NCBI GenBank assembly: GCA_015178975.1
Contig: WHVD01000037.1
Span: 310,001 to 374,000 of the forward strand
From: Hysterangium stoloniferum
Lineage: Eukaryota; Basidiomycota; Agaricomycetes; Hysterangiales; Hysterangiaceae
Direction of reading: 5' to 3'
Length of the DNA: 64,000 nucleotides
Part shown: in pieces, positions 21,840 through 33,526 of the stretch
How positions within the stretch are numbered: the first letter of the stretch is position 1
Layout: each line of letters begins with the position of its first letter
The notes under the pieces: generated by a model
What the model was told of the DNA's origin: nothing
Database searches by the model: none
Seen by the model: only the letters and a program-made list of their open reading frames with translations
Translations under genes and position numbers: made by a program

Positions 21840-22800
21840 ACACTGCTGACAGTCTTGAGCACATACATTTTCCTGATTGTGTTCAGGTGTAGAAGGTTCA
21901 GAAGGTAGATCCCTAAGATGGTGGATAGATTAGGCATTGAAACAAAAATAGGATAGACTTACATTACTATGTAAGCTACCAATAGGTGTCACGAATCGAT
22001 TATTCTTCGATAAAGTCGAATAATATTCTACTAATCGAACTCGAAAGCCTCGTTCAATGAAGTATATATTCGCCCTGTCGATGAAGTAAGAGGCTATTAC
22101 CAGTCGCGAGAACTCACAGAAGTATTTGTCGAAGAAGTTATGACAAGGTAGATTACTAATATCACTAATATACAGATATTTCGACTGACTTCCCTCACTT
22201 CTTTCATAGCCCTTTTATGCTTTTCATCGTATCGTTATGACTATGTTATGAACTAATTATGAAATCATATATGACATTGAAATGAGACATGTCGAAAGAG
22301 ATTCAATGGTGTCGATTAATGTTTGGTTTGTCGAGTTGAATTCAATAGGTCGAAGAGTTGTTGAAAGTTACCTTTGAATGTTTGTGACAATACATGACAT
22401 GTGACAGTTGTGACAGTATCCTCCCTTTGTGACCGAGCCCACGAGGTCGGAGTTTGAAAAGTTTTTTCATCGTCTAATTTCGTGTTCTTCAATCAATGTC
22501 TGATATAGAAGTCGATCAACTCGAATCAGGATCCGAGTTTTTGGGTTTTGAGGATAGGAATGAGATTGTTGATGCGGTTGGTAAGTCGTTTCTGGGATTT
22601 CTTTAAAATTAGTTAATTAGTTATTTTTTAGAAGAAATTCCCAAAAAACGCATTGAAGATTGCGAAGAACCGTACAATAAGGCGACTCGTAAAGGAATTG
22701 GAATGCAATGGGAATTTGAGGCAAAATCGGACAATGCGTAATTTTTCGATTTTGTCGAACCTTTGTTGAATTTTGCTAATTCGTTTTTCCCAGTTGCACA

Positions 22801-23331
22801 ATGTGTTTTAACACGAATTTCGTGTGCAAGAAAAGTAACGCGTTGTCGAATTGTGATCGGTGCAATCAATTGCATTGGGCCTGTTATTGGACCGTGAATA
22901 GGCCAGCCGGAAAACCGCGTCGTAATCGAAAAAAGAGTCGAAATGTCATCGAAGAATCGGAAGATGATAACGAAGATGGTAGTCCAGGGATTCGAAAGCT
23001 CGGGCAAAGGAAAAATAATCGTCACAAGGTCATGTCAAGAATGTTGAATTTTTCTAGACGGTCGAGAAGGTTGGAACATTGGTCGGATAAAGACTTGGAG
23101 AAAGAAATAAAATCGATTGGCGAAAGGATGTTGAAATTAGAAGATACCATGGAAGATTTAATCGGTGAGGTGAAAGTGTTCAGGAAGGATTTTTCAGTTT
23201 TGTCGAAGAAGTTGGTCGAAAGTGGCGATTATAGTGAAGAGACTGAGATTAGTGTGAATAGTGGTAGATTTAGGAGGGTGTGGTTTGACAAGATGGAGGA
23301 ATTGAGAGAGGAAGGAATTGAAGATTTGTAG
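22801..23331 (+). CDS. Antisense ORF inside the gypsy element, Cys motif plus coiled coil
   Basis: A 176-codon plus-strand frame lies between the chromodomain end and the left LTR, opposite in direction to pol. It begins with a Cys-rich segment (CxxC ... C ... CDRCNQLHWAC), then a basic stretch (KPRRNRKKSR), an acidic stretch and a Leu/Glu/Lys heptad-like helix (about residues 95-140). Shorter open segments on the same strand, starting from an ATG at about 22498, lie just upstream. Codon use resembles the rest of the element (TCGAAA, GTCGAA). Extra antisense genes in this position are known in some plant gypsy lineages; I do not know one with this motif. It may act as a DNA- or RNA-binding accessory protein, but that is a guess. 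Confidence 0.5.
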   Translation: MCFNTNFVCKKSNALSNCDRCNQLHWACYWTVNRPAGKPRRNRKKSRNVIEESEDDNEDGSPGIRKLGQRKNNRHKVMSRMLNFSRRSRRLEHWSDKDLEKEIKSIGERMLKLEDTMEDLIGEVKVFRKDFSVLSKKLVESGDYSEETEISVNSGRFRRVWFDKMEELREEGIEDL

Positions 23332-23442
23332 ATACTTAAAATTTTGATTAATTGATGTTTTTTGCGTTTTAATATGTTTTTCGATTTTGTCGAATAGATG
23401 TCGAAATAAGTGTCGAAAGATAGTTGAATGAGATTTTTAATG

Positions 23443-26400
23443 TCATGGAAGATTTGGATATTTTTGGTGAAATTCTTCGATAAGGTTGAAAGCATGTTCG
23501 AGATCTTGAGAGCCTAACCATGAAGTTTCTTCGTCTGTTCCTTTGTAACCTAACCAAGCAACTAAATATCGTAATGAATCCTTATATCTTTTATCAAATT
23601 TTGAATCCAAAATTTCTCGAATTTCATATTCAGGTTCTTCTTCAACATAAATCGGAGGAGGAGGAGGTTGTTTTCGATTTGGGAAAGTATTGGGATAAAA
23701 TGGTTCTAACATCGAAACATGAAAGACGGGATGAATTCCTTTGAGATGATTGGGGAGTTTTAATGTATATGAATGAGATCCTGGTTGAGCAATGATTTCA
23801 AATGGTGTTACGACCGTGTCGCAACCCTATCGGTCCCGAGGTTATCACCACTTGTCAACGTTTCAAGTCACCATCTCGGAAACCATCGGCCCCGAAGCTG
23901 ACGAATGTTTTCGTGAAGATCAAACTCCATTTACCCCCACGTCAAAATAACTCGTATTGTCTGGTCAAACTTTGATATGTCCCCTTTATTATGTTGATCT
24001 GTTCAATCTTATGTTTCGCATATGTCTATCTATATTTGTAGTCCTTGAACTATTTCCTTTTATCGTAATCCCGCTCTCAGTTATCATCGGCCTCCGAACT
24101 AATCATAAACTTCCCGTTCCTAGTCAAGCTTATTGTTAATACCGTGTTCTGCCCTTCTCCCCATTAGTATTTTCCAGACGCCTGTTACTTGTATATGAAC
24201 CCGCTGTAGTTGTAGTCACTAGGCAATCAGAATATCAACTCAGAATACCCTCATACGCCTGTATCAGTCTCATACTAAGAATCCCCCCATCTGCCTTCGC
24301 GTGCGCTCGCCCACTCCTGGCCCCGACCCCTTGGCCTGACACTCGACTTGTCCTTCAATTCCGATCGGTATCACGCCGAAAGGTACTCATTAGGATTAGT
24401 CTTTGCCCGCCCAAAATTTAAGGACACCCTACGGATATTTGCGAGGGCGCAGCACATAAGCTGAAGCCAAGTCCTTCCGATCGGTCCCTGTCGGCCACCG
24501 ACATTAGTCAGTTTTCAGTTCTTAACAAATGGGCCTAATAGTTTTTCCGATAATTTTTTTGATGGTCGAGTTGTTTGAATAAAGTCGGATCGTACAAAGA
24601 CTTGAGAATGGATCGGAAAGTCGAAAGACTCTTTTCAATGTATGTCGGAATATTTTTGATAATGTATTTGCACTTTCTGGATATTTGATTTGAGATGTTT
24701 ATGTAGAGCTTCGAGATCTGTCGTATAATTGCGAGCTAGAGCGGAAGCTAGATCTTTTTCAGGGTGAATTTCTAACAATGGATGATAACCTTTATTAGCA
24801 AAAAATGGCGTTTCACCAGTTGTTTCGGAAGGTGCATTGTTGTAAGCAAATTTGGCTAAAGGAAGTAATTCGGCCCAATTGTCTTGTTGATAATTTGAAT
24901 ATATTCGTAAATATTGTTCGAGGGTTTGATTGACTCGTTCGGTTTGTCCATCACCTTCAGGATGATATCCGGAAGTGAAATGTAATTTCATGTCGAGTGC
25001 TGTTCTGAGAGATCGAAAGAAATGCGACACGAATTCGGATCCTCGATCGGAAGTTACATGACTAGGGACTCCATGTTTTGAAAAGACATGTAATATGAAA
25101 AGTTGAGCGAGTTTGGGAGCGTTGATCGTAGTATAAGTTGGAATGAATATTGCTTGTTTCGAAAGTCGATCGACGATTACGAGTATTGAGTCGTAACCAT
25201 TCGAGGCCGGTAATTGTTCGATAAAGTCCATCGAGATCGAATGCCATGGTCGAAAAGGGATCGGAAGTTGCTTAAGTAATCCAACGGGTCGATGTTGTGG
25301 AGTTTTTGATTTTGTACACGTTACGCATGATTGAATAAAACTTTGAATATCTTGTCGGAGTTGTGGCCAAAAGAAATCTCGATATATTGTTTGATACATT
25401 TTCATTTGACCGAAATGGCCTGCAGTAATATGATCGTGTCGTGTTTGAAGAACTCGAAGTCGGAGGGTTTGATAATTGGGAACGTAAATTTTGTTTCGGA
25501 AACATAAAAAGTCTTGTTCATTCTTTTGCCAATCTTCTTCGGTACTGTCGGAAATCTGTCGAATCCTGTTGAGAGTAAATTGATCTTCTTTTTGAGCTTT
25601 GAATATATCTTTCAATAGTTGATCCGTATCCATAATAAGAGTAGCTTTTCGAAGATAATATGTTGCACGTAAGGAAGCTTGAATTTGCTCATTCGTAAAT
25701 ACTGGTCGAAGATTAGTCGGATTCTTTTTCGAGTAGTCGGGTTCATTTGGATAAACGTCGTTTCTTCTGGAAAGAACATCTGTTTTCAAATTTAGTTTTC
25801 CCAGTCAAAATCAAATAATTAAATTAAAGGTCAATAAATATTCTGCCCATCGAGCTTGTCGTTGAGATAAAATTCAAGTTGTCGCAAAATATTCGAGATT
25901 CTTGTGATCCGTTAAAACTTCAATTGGTTCTTTTGTTCCTTCGAAATAATGTCGCCAAATTTTGAAAGATTCGAATATTGCCAATAATTCTTTATCGTAA
26001 GTGTCATAATTGATTTCGGAGGTCGAAAGTGTTCTTGAATGATAAGCAACTGGATGAATTTCGTTATCGGGAGTCTGCATAGAGAATATTGAAGCTATAG
26101 CATGATCAGAAGCGTCAGTTTCGAGTATAGGTTTATAGTCTGGATTCCAATGAATTAAAATCGGAGCTGTAGTAAATTCTTTTTTCAAATAGTTAAATGC
26201 ATGTCGACATTTTTCATCGAAATGCCATTGAACCTTTTTTCAAGTAAGTCGAGTCAACGGTAAAACGATTTCAGAATAACTTGGAATAAATCTTCGATAG
26301 AAATTCGCGAATCCTAAAAATGATTGAATGTCGTGGACTTTTTGCGGTTCAGGCCAGTCTTGAATAACTTTGATTTTTTCTTCGTCCATATATGCCTTGA

Positions 26401-27011
26401 GAAGAAATAACATATCCTAGAAACTCAACACTGGTTTTGTGAAATTCGCATTTTTTGGGTTTTGCAAATAATCGATTTTGTCGAAGCTGTCGAAGAACTT
26501 CTCGAACTTGTCGTAAATGTTCTTCGAGATTGTCGGAAAATATTAGTATGTCGTCGAGATAGATAATTACCCAAATATCAAGTAAATCTGAAAATATTTC
26601 ATTCATTAATTGTTGAAAGGTTGCCGGAGCGTTGCATAGTCCAAAAGGCATAACCAAATATTCGAAAGATCCATATCGAGTCCGAAAGGCTGTTTTCCAC
26701 TCATCTCCTGGAGCGATCCTAACTAAATTATAAGCGCCTCGGAGATCGATTTTCGTAAAATATTTCGCTGTTCGAAGTCGATCCAAAAGATCAGGAATTA
26801 AAGGAAGTGGATATCGATTTTTCCGTGTGATTTTATTAAGTCCTCGATAATCGACGCAAAGTCGTAGGCTTCTGTCTTTCTTCTTGACGAACAAAATCGG
26901 TGCGCCAGCGGGAGATTGCGACGATCGAATAAACTTCTTCGAAAGGTTCTCTTGGAGATATTCTCGTAGCACTTGAAGTTCTGTCTCGGATAACGAATGG
27001 ATTGGACCCAT
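23443..27011 (-). pseudogene. Gypsy pol fossil: RT, RNase H, integrase, chromodomain
   Basis: Blocks: RT 27011-26349 ([34 protein letters not shown]), RNase H 26188-25874 (LETDASDHAI, LTDHKNLEYF), integrase 25789-24635 (zinc region with HITAGHFGQ and CVTCTKSK, core MDFIEQLP, TSDRGSEF, HPEGDGQTERVNQ), chromodomain 23712-23443 (YEIREILDSK, YLVAWLGY). The chromodomain and the GPY-like order place it among chromoviruses. It is a broken fossil. Confidence 0.92.
23806..24527 (+). mobile_element. Solo LTR, family D, nested in the gypsy element
   Basis: 722 bp, TGTTACGACCGTG ... TTCTTAACA, flanked by AATGG on both sides. Younger than the gypsy element that it splits. Confidence 0.92.
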
Positions 27012-27675
27012 AGGTGGAATAGTTCCTTCTTCTAATGGGATAGCGTGATCATAACTTCAATGTTGAGGTAAAGCTTCAGCTTCTTTTTTGTCGAAAACAT
27101 CCGAGAAGTCAGAATATTCAGTCGGAACATTCGGTATGTCGAATGATGTCGAAGTCGTAGTTTTTGAGTCGAATACTGTCACGAATCGATTATTCTTCGA
27201 TAAAGTTGAATAATATTCTACTAATCGAACTCGAAAGCCTCGTTCGACGAAGTATATATTTGCCCTGTCGATGAAGTAAGAGGCTATTACCAGTCACAAG
27301 AACTCACAGAAGTATTTGTCGAAGAAGTTACGACAAGGTAGATTACTAATATCACTAATATACAGATATTTCGACTGACTTCCCTCGCTTCTTTCATAGC
27401 CCTTTTATGCTTTTCGTTGTATCGTTATGACTATGTTATGAACTAATTATGAAATCATATATGACGTCGAAATGAGACATGTCGAAAGAGATTCAATAGT
27501 GTCGATTAATGTTCGGTTTGTCGAGTTGAATTCAATAGGTCGAAGAGTTGTCGAAAGTTACCTTTGAATGTTTGTGACAATACGTGACATGTGACGGTTG
27601 TGACAATAGGCAAAAAAGCAAAACCTGATAATATTCAGTCAATGGCAAGTAACTATAGAAAAAATGGAAACATAC

Positions 27676-29362
27676 CTTAATAAAATGACTTCTGAATTGC
27701 ATTTGAGGAACTCCAGCTATACTGAAGTGAATCAATGTGAACAGAGCCAAAAGAACCTAAAGTAGTTAAAAATAATCAAAAAAAAAAAGCCAAAATATAT
27801 AGATATAATTTAAACACTCATTTGGAATATTCTGAGTCTAGTGAAAAAGCATCAGAGAAATAAAATAGTACTTGGATAATACTTTACTTACCTGTAATAA
27901 GTAAAAAAGCCCCAAAAAGTGGAAGGATAATAGGAAAAGGCATTTAAAAAAAGGAAATTTGCTTAGAATGACAAATATATAAATGAATACACAACTCACT
28001 TGAAATGTCCTGGATATCGTAAGGATATTGTAAAATGAAATAGCTACCAAAGGAATAAGAAGTCTCTGAAAAACATTCAAAAAACATTAAAAAAAGCAAA
28101 AACATGATCAAAACAACCTAAAATTCACCTGAAACTGTTCTGGATATTGGGAAGATGCTCTGAGATAAAGTAAGAACCAAAGGATCAGAAGTTGTCCTAA
28201 AAAAACATTCAAAAAATATTCAAAAAATGTTAAAAACGGGAAATTGAAAACATGATCAAAACAACCCAAAACCTACCTGGAAGTATCCTGGATGTTGAGA
28301 AGGTGCTTTGAGATGAAATAGGAATCAACAGATCAGAAGGTTTCCTAAAAAAACATTAAAAATGGGAAATTGAAAACATGATCAAAACAATCCAAAACCT
28401 ACCTGGAAGTATCCTGGATGTTGAGAAGGTGCCTTGAGATGAAATAGGAATCAACAGATCAGAAGATTTCCTAAAAAAAAAATTAAAAAACATTAAAAAC
28501 GTGAAATTTAAATATAGAAAAATACCAAAAAAATAAGAAAACATGATCAAAACAACCCAAAACCTACCTGGAAGTATCCTGGATGTTGAGAAGGTGCTTT
28601 GAGATGAAATAGGAATCAACAGATCAGAAGGTTTCCTAAAAAAGCATTAAAAATGGGAAATTGAAAACATGATCAAAACAATCCAAAACCTACCTGGAAG
28701 TATCCTGGATGTTGAGAAGGTGCCTTGAGATGAAATAGGAATCAACAGATCAGAAGATTTCCTAAAAAAAACATTAAAAAACATTAAAAACATGAAATTT
28801 AAATATAGAAAAATACCAAAAAAATAAGAAAACATGATCAAAACAACCCAAAACCTACCTGGAAGTATCCTGGATGTTGAGAAGGTGCCTTGAGATGAAA
28901 TAGGAATCAACAGATCAGAAGATTTCCTAAAAAGAACATTAAAAAAATTAAAAACGCGAAATTTAAATATAGAAAAATACCAGAAAAATAAGAAAACATG
29001 ATCAAAACAACCCAAAAACTACCTGGAAGTATCCTGGATGTTGAGAAGGTGCCTTGAGATGAAATAGGAATCAACAGATTAGAAGATTTTCTAAAAAAAA
29101 TTAAAAAAACATTAAAAACGTGAAATTTAAATATAGAAAAATATCAAAAAAAATCAAAAAAATGATCAAAAAAATCCAAAACATACCTGAAAAAGTCCTG
29201 GATGGTGTGAGGATATGATCTGGGCCAGAAAGGATATAAAAAGAGAGAGAAAGATATTTAAAAGACATTGAAAAAGTGAAAATTAACAAATAACTCACTG
29301 GAATGCCTAGGAAACTCAATCAAATCTTCAGAAGTTCACCTCCCTGATCTGCCTTAACAAAA
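27676..29362 (-). repeat. Tandem array of micro-exon-like units upstream of the Helitron Rep gene
   Basis: On the minus strand at least eight units show the pattern TTTTTTTAG, a 68-nt exon-like block, then GTAGGT. The 68-nt blocks are at 28129-28196, 28277-28344, 28403-28470, 28568-28635, 28694-28761, 28859-28926 and 29023-29090; the last six are nearly identical. Diverged relatives with good GT-AG borders are at 28000-28065 and 29187-29250; further exon-like blocks are at 27676-27756 and 29299-29362. Intron-like spacers alternate between about 58 and 97 nt. 68 is not a multiple of three, so chaining all copies would not keep one frame: a non-coding leader, or mutually exclusive use, is more likely than a repeated protein domain. 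Confidence 0.75.
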
Positions 29363-29477
29363 CTACCAAAAAAGATCAAAGGTTTATAAGAAATAAATCA
29401 GTGAAAACTCAAAAAGAGAGAATTTGTTGTTACACACCTCAAAGCCAATGGGGCCAATTAAAAGGCTTAGAGAAGTG

Positions 29478-29495
29478 ATAATTATATAGCCCTTG
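29478..29495 (-). promoter_or_regulatory. Possible promoter of the leftward Helitron transcript
   Basis: On the minus strand GGGCTATATAATTATC gives a TATA element about 30 bp upstream of a stretch ending in a GTGTGT donor-like site (about 29440), just before the micro-exon array. Direction fits the Helitron genes. Confidence 0.3.
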
Positions 29496-29599
29496 ATTAT
29501 CCTGTGGAAGAACTGGTCAAACTGTATTTTTAGAGAGCTTGGAGTGGAAGATGCGAGTCTGGTGATTGCCCGGCCTGACAGTGTGGCAGCAGTGGGAGG

Positions 29600-29961
29600 A
29601 GTTTGAATTCCTCATGGGAAAAACCTAGCTTTGCTCGCTGATACAGCCCAAGGATAATTTCCAAACACAATTATGGAGATCTTCATGAAGATATGATTAG
29701 TAATCTGATACATAATTTTAGTATATTTTCTGGTATTTATTTTAATTCTTCTGAAATTGTTTGTAATTTTTTTTAACACCCTGACATGGACTGATAGACG
29801 CGACGGATCCCTCACACACATAATGTGCCAGGTGGGCGTTTGGCAACACCCATGCACAAATGGCATGTGCATGTGGCACATTGCATTCACGTGGGCACAT
29901 TTGTGAGGTAATGTGCCCAGTCACGCGACGTGAATGAGGCGGCATGTCGCGTGACTGAGCA
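29600..29961. repeat. GTG/CAC-rich degenerate repeats, left part
   Basis: 29800-29961 contains degenerate units around TTTGTGAGGTAATGTGCCC that recur at 31570-31750 on the other side of the family-H LTR, so the LTR inserted into an older repeat tract. A single ATGGGAAAAACC...GCTCGCTGATACAG copy near 29617-29646 matches the triplet repeat at 31786-31905. Confidence 0.5.
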
Positions 29962-31519
29962 TGTGATGTATTAGCCTTATTTTAATACTATTTTCCGAAA
30001 AAGGAGTCCAATGCTCTATCAAAATGTGCAAATACTCAATTCACTGCAAGGTAAAATAATTTAAGTATTTGATATTAATCAGTGGCAGCCTAAATAGACT
30101 TAGAACCCCTGAAGTCAAGAGTTTACTTGAATATATGCACCCTACTTTGCAAAGAAGGTTTTGAGAGCTGCTTGTGCAAGCTTGTTCTTTTTCTGTAAAA
30201 ACACTACTAAAATATGAATAACAATTCACTGATTCCGAAAATAGATTCGACTTCAATTCTAGCTAGTTTATATATATTTTATACTATTTATCAAACAGTA
30301 AAAATATTTATAAACAGGTCAAAAGATTAGATATAGAATAAAACACTATTTGGCTAATATATGCTTTATTTACACTAACCTACAGGGTCTACTGTGATAC
30401 TAACTTATCAGGATCTTAATGTAGTCTTAAGGATTCTGCAAGAATATTCTCAGTATTTGTTTATGCCAAAAACCGGGTAGAAATTAGAATACATGTATTT
30501 CTAATCTCAATATAACCTAATATATTTATTACTTAAATTGATAACCAACTACTCAACTAGAGGTGGATTAGTAATAAAGGATAGCCAGCTACTCAACTAA
30601 GAGGTGGCAAAAAGGGAACAAGTTGTTTGTCAGAAGCTCAACTAGAGGTGACAAGGAGGTAGGATTATTATGTCAGAAGCTCAACTAGAGGTGGATTAGT
30701 AATAAAGGATAGCCAGCTACTCAACTAAGAGGTGGCAAAAAGGGAACAAGTTGTTTGTCAGAAGCTCAACTAGAGGTGACAAGGAGGTAGGATTATTATG
30801 TCAGAAGCTCAACTAGAGGTGGAATATTACTGCTGATGCAGTGGCACACTGATGTGGTGTAGTAAATGGGTTAAAATAAGTTATATTTCAGTGGTGGAGC
30901 AGAGCTCCTTATATACAGTAAAATCTGAGACATGGGAGAATGTTCTAGCTACTTGTTTTACCTATTTTTAGCTATTTTATCTGGAATCTGCTGGAATATT
31001 CCAGGAGTTTCTACTACTTTCCATTATAGCATATATGCTGATATAATGTTCTCGTGCATCGCGAAGTTGCTGATTTTCATGCATGTGCTGATTACATAAT
31101 ATTCCCGTGCATGTCACAATATTTCCATATGTGTGACATTATTATTATTCAGCCGTTTTGTGACAGCTGAGTTGTGTTTGTGACAACAGTCACTTGTTGT
31201 GATACAGGTCACTTGTTGTGATGAATGTCACCTGTTGTGACGACTGTCACCTATTGTGACAAATTTTCCCATGCGTTGCGCAATAAGTGCCAGATGGCCG
31301 ACTTAGAAGATATTTAGATAAAAAAGAATAAACAGCAGAAATTTGATAACTCTCCCAAAATAAATGATAAAAATATGAAATAATTTGTAAAAATCAGGTT
31401 AATTTCAAGAGACTATTGTACAATAATTTCGTCGCAATATAAGTACATTGAAACATGTTTTTATCAATTTGTTTAGGGGAGATTGGATAAAAATCAGAAA
31501 AACCTAAAAATACATAACA
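29962..31519. mobile_element. Long solo LTR, family H
   Basis: 1,558 bp from TGTGATGTATTAGCC to AAATACATAACA, flanked by GAGCA (29957-29961) and GAGCG (31520-31524), one mismatch. It contains a TATATA element near 30912, a tandem duplication, GTGACA-rich direct repeats (31140-31260) and an A-rich 3' third. The first 15 bases resemble those of the palindrome arms at 44.5-47.6 kb. Truncated relatives are at 39663-40096 and 52076-52432. Confidence 0.65.
30553..30815. repeat. Tandem duplication of about 130 bp inside the family-H LTR
   Basis: Two adjacent, almost identical copies, each built from shorter CTCAACTAGAGGTG units (about six in all). Probable slippage product. Confidence 0.8.
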
Positions 31520-31984
31520 GAGCGCATTATGTCATGAAGTACATGAATGGTGCGTCATGTGTGGCAGGCGTTCGTGAGGTAATGTGCCCTGTCATGCGAT
31601 GTGAGTGAGGTGGTGCATAAGTGCGCATCTGGCATTACACCCACATGAATGGGTGCACGGTGGTGCGGCATGTTGTGCGCACGTTTGTGACGTAATGTGC
31701 CCGGTCGCATGATGTGAATGAGGTGGTGCATCGTGTGACCAAGTGCATTACATCATGAATGTGCGTGATAATAGTATTGTGTCATTGCATGGGAAACCCA
31801 GAGCTCGCTTTGCTTGCAGGTACACACCATGGGAAACAGGCTGCTCGCTTTGCTTGCAGATACAGACCATGGGAAACTAAGGCTTGCTTCGCTCGCAGTG
31901 CTTCTATTTTATGATTCAGCAACAATGCCCACGGATCCACTGATACGAATTAACTTATATGATTCTCCCACGCTTTCGTAATGC
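31520..31984. repeat. GTG-rich repeats and a triplicated 45-bp unit
   Basis: 31570-31750 repeats the GTAATGTGCCC motif twice. At 31786-31905 a unit ATGGGAAAC...GCTCGCTTTGCTTGCAG occurs three times in tandem. No gene seen before the KDZ start at 31985. Confidence 0.6.
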
Positions 31985-32549
31985 ATGGACAAAAAGAAGC
32001 AGAAAAAAAGAACAAATAAAACATTTGAAATAGACTTGGAAGTGGTGAATCAATCACCAAATACTACATCTCAACTTTATTTGCCATTTATAAATGTTAA
32101 TATACAGGTTGTTCTACAGGACAGATTGCCTTCAATTGTAAAAGAACTGTCTCAATCATCTTCCAAACAAAAACATAAAATAGGTTTGGAGGTATACAGC
32201 AGGTCAAAATTATGTAGGATAGAAAGCAATATTCCCATATCTCATGGCAGGCAGGATGTCGGCCCTTCCAGGACTATCAGTCCAGAATCAAATATGACTA
32301 TCCTGGCCTCAAATTGTGATGATGAATGTACTGCACCACCTGCACCAGAATTATGTCAGAATCTGGATCTATTGGAAGAAATAGATGTTTATCAGAATTG
32401 CTGTATAGTGGATGAAGGGCTAATCTCCCTTGATCAGTTAACCTTTGTACTTCAAGATTGGGATAAAAAGCTACAGGTTTTAAAGGTATTTACTCCCTAC
32501 AATATAGTTTCCCCATAATACTGATATTTAAATAAGACAGACTGTTACT

Positions 32550-33185
32550 TGTGAGAGGTACGGCAAAATATGCTCAGGAAATATAGTCTGGATGAGCCTA
32601 TACTATATTTTCATTATTATTTCTTCCTTCTCTCTCTATTTTATTATACACTTATATTTAGTTCGACGACCTATGTATGCAGTACATTGACTCTTGTGGG
32701 CGCATACACACCAGACTTATGTATTCTAGTGCCCATAATTAGAACTCAGACACTTTTTACCCTGCAACCATGACTTACCCAGACACCCAGTTAGTGTCCT
32801 GTAAGTTGTGATTGGGGTATCGTCTCGACCGTCACAGATGGGCTTTAACTACCTACACGATCAGAGTTTCAAACTGTACCAGTCGAAACTCCATCTATAT
32901 CTCAATCCGCCCAGACCACATTTGCGCTACTCTATTATTTGACTCTCATTATTCTTTTCTACACTCGAGCAGTCATTCGGAATCGCACTTAACAGTCAAT
33001 TCCCTTTATTCATTTTAGCTCTCTACTCTACTTTAGATAGCTACTTCACTCAGTCGTATTGAACTAAGTAGTCAATACCTGTTCGGTGTGTATTAGACTT
33101 AGACAGTCAATACATCTACATGTTGTACCTAAATGGTCAATATTCTTCATATATAGAACGGTTAGAACTTCCACCATTCTTCACA
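32550..33185. mobile_element. Solo LTR, family B, in KDZ
   Basis: 636 bp, TGTGAGAGG ... CTTCACA, flanked by TTACT on both sides. Opposite orientation to the copies at 36610 and 57810. Confidence 0.9.
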
Positions 33186-33526
33186 TTACTGGCATGTGCA
33201 ATATCTACCTACTTCTGCCTCTGAAGCATCCCTCTTGTGTGACTGCCCAGTTGATGATTGTATACATACATTGGTATTATCAAGGCATCTGCACCACATT
33301 ATGAGCAGGACACCTGTCTTTGAGGTCCAGTTTCCATCAGCATATCTTTTAAAAGAATATACCCCAAAGGGACCAGTTTATTTTTTCTGTTCAGGGTTCC
33401 CCTGATATGCTCAAGACTGGTGGCAAACATGTTATTGTCTGCCTTACATGTGAAGGATACTGGCATTGTAGGTTATGCACAACATGTGGAGGCTGTCACC
33501 ATAAAAGTCAAGCCCAAGAATATGTG

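Larger units (their letters stand above)
21987..27605 (-). mobile_element. Ty3/gypsy chromovirus fossil (family C) with two LTRs
   Basis: LTRs 21987-22415 and 27177-27605 (429 bp each, TGTCACGAATCG ... TTGTGACA) with the duplication ATAGG at both ends, inserted into the Helitron. Parts seen, minus strand from right to left: reverse transcriptase, RNase H, integrase, chromodomain. No gag or protease was recognised. It is broken (at least four interruptions including a nested LTR). The LTRs differ at about 17 of 429 positions, all transitions and nearly all at CpG, which suggests a fairly recent insertion with strong CpG decay. Confidence 0.92.
15569..29600 (-). mobile_element. Helitron remnant, interrupted by LTR elements
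   Basis: A rolling-circle transposon read right to left: promoter and micro-exon array (29.5-27.6 kb), N-terminal zinc-binding/Helitron region (21.8-20.1 kb), Rep domain (20.0-18.7 kb), PIF1-type helicase (18.2-16.0 kb). Three later insertions are clear from target duplications: a Ty3/gypsy element (21987-27605, ATAGG), a family-A LTR inside the helicase (16278-17095, TTATT), and a family-D LTR inside the gypsy element. Removing them leaves about 7.6 kb. Both ends are estimates; the right end could lie anywhere near 29.5-29.9 kb, and it is an inference that the micro-exon array belongs to the same transcript. Confidence 0.6.

Noticed and set aside
23957-24139. A 60-codon frame found in several places (23957, 38004 region, 41175)
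   Set aside because: It is part of the family-D LTR; repetition reflects the LTR copies, not a conserved protein.
28000-29362. CRISPR-like array
   Set aside because: The repeated blocks are 68 bp, spacers are themselves similar to one another, and splice borders explain the pattern. The organism is a fungus.
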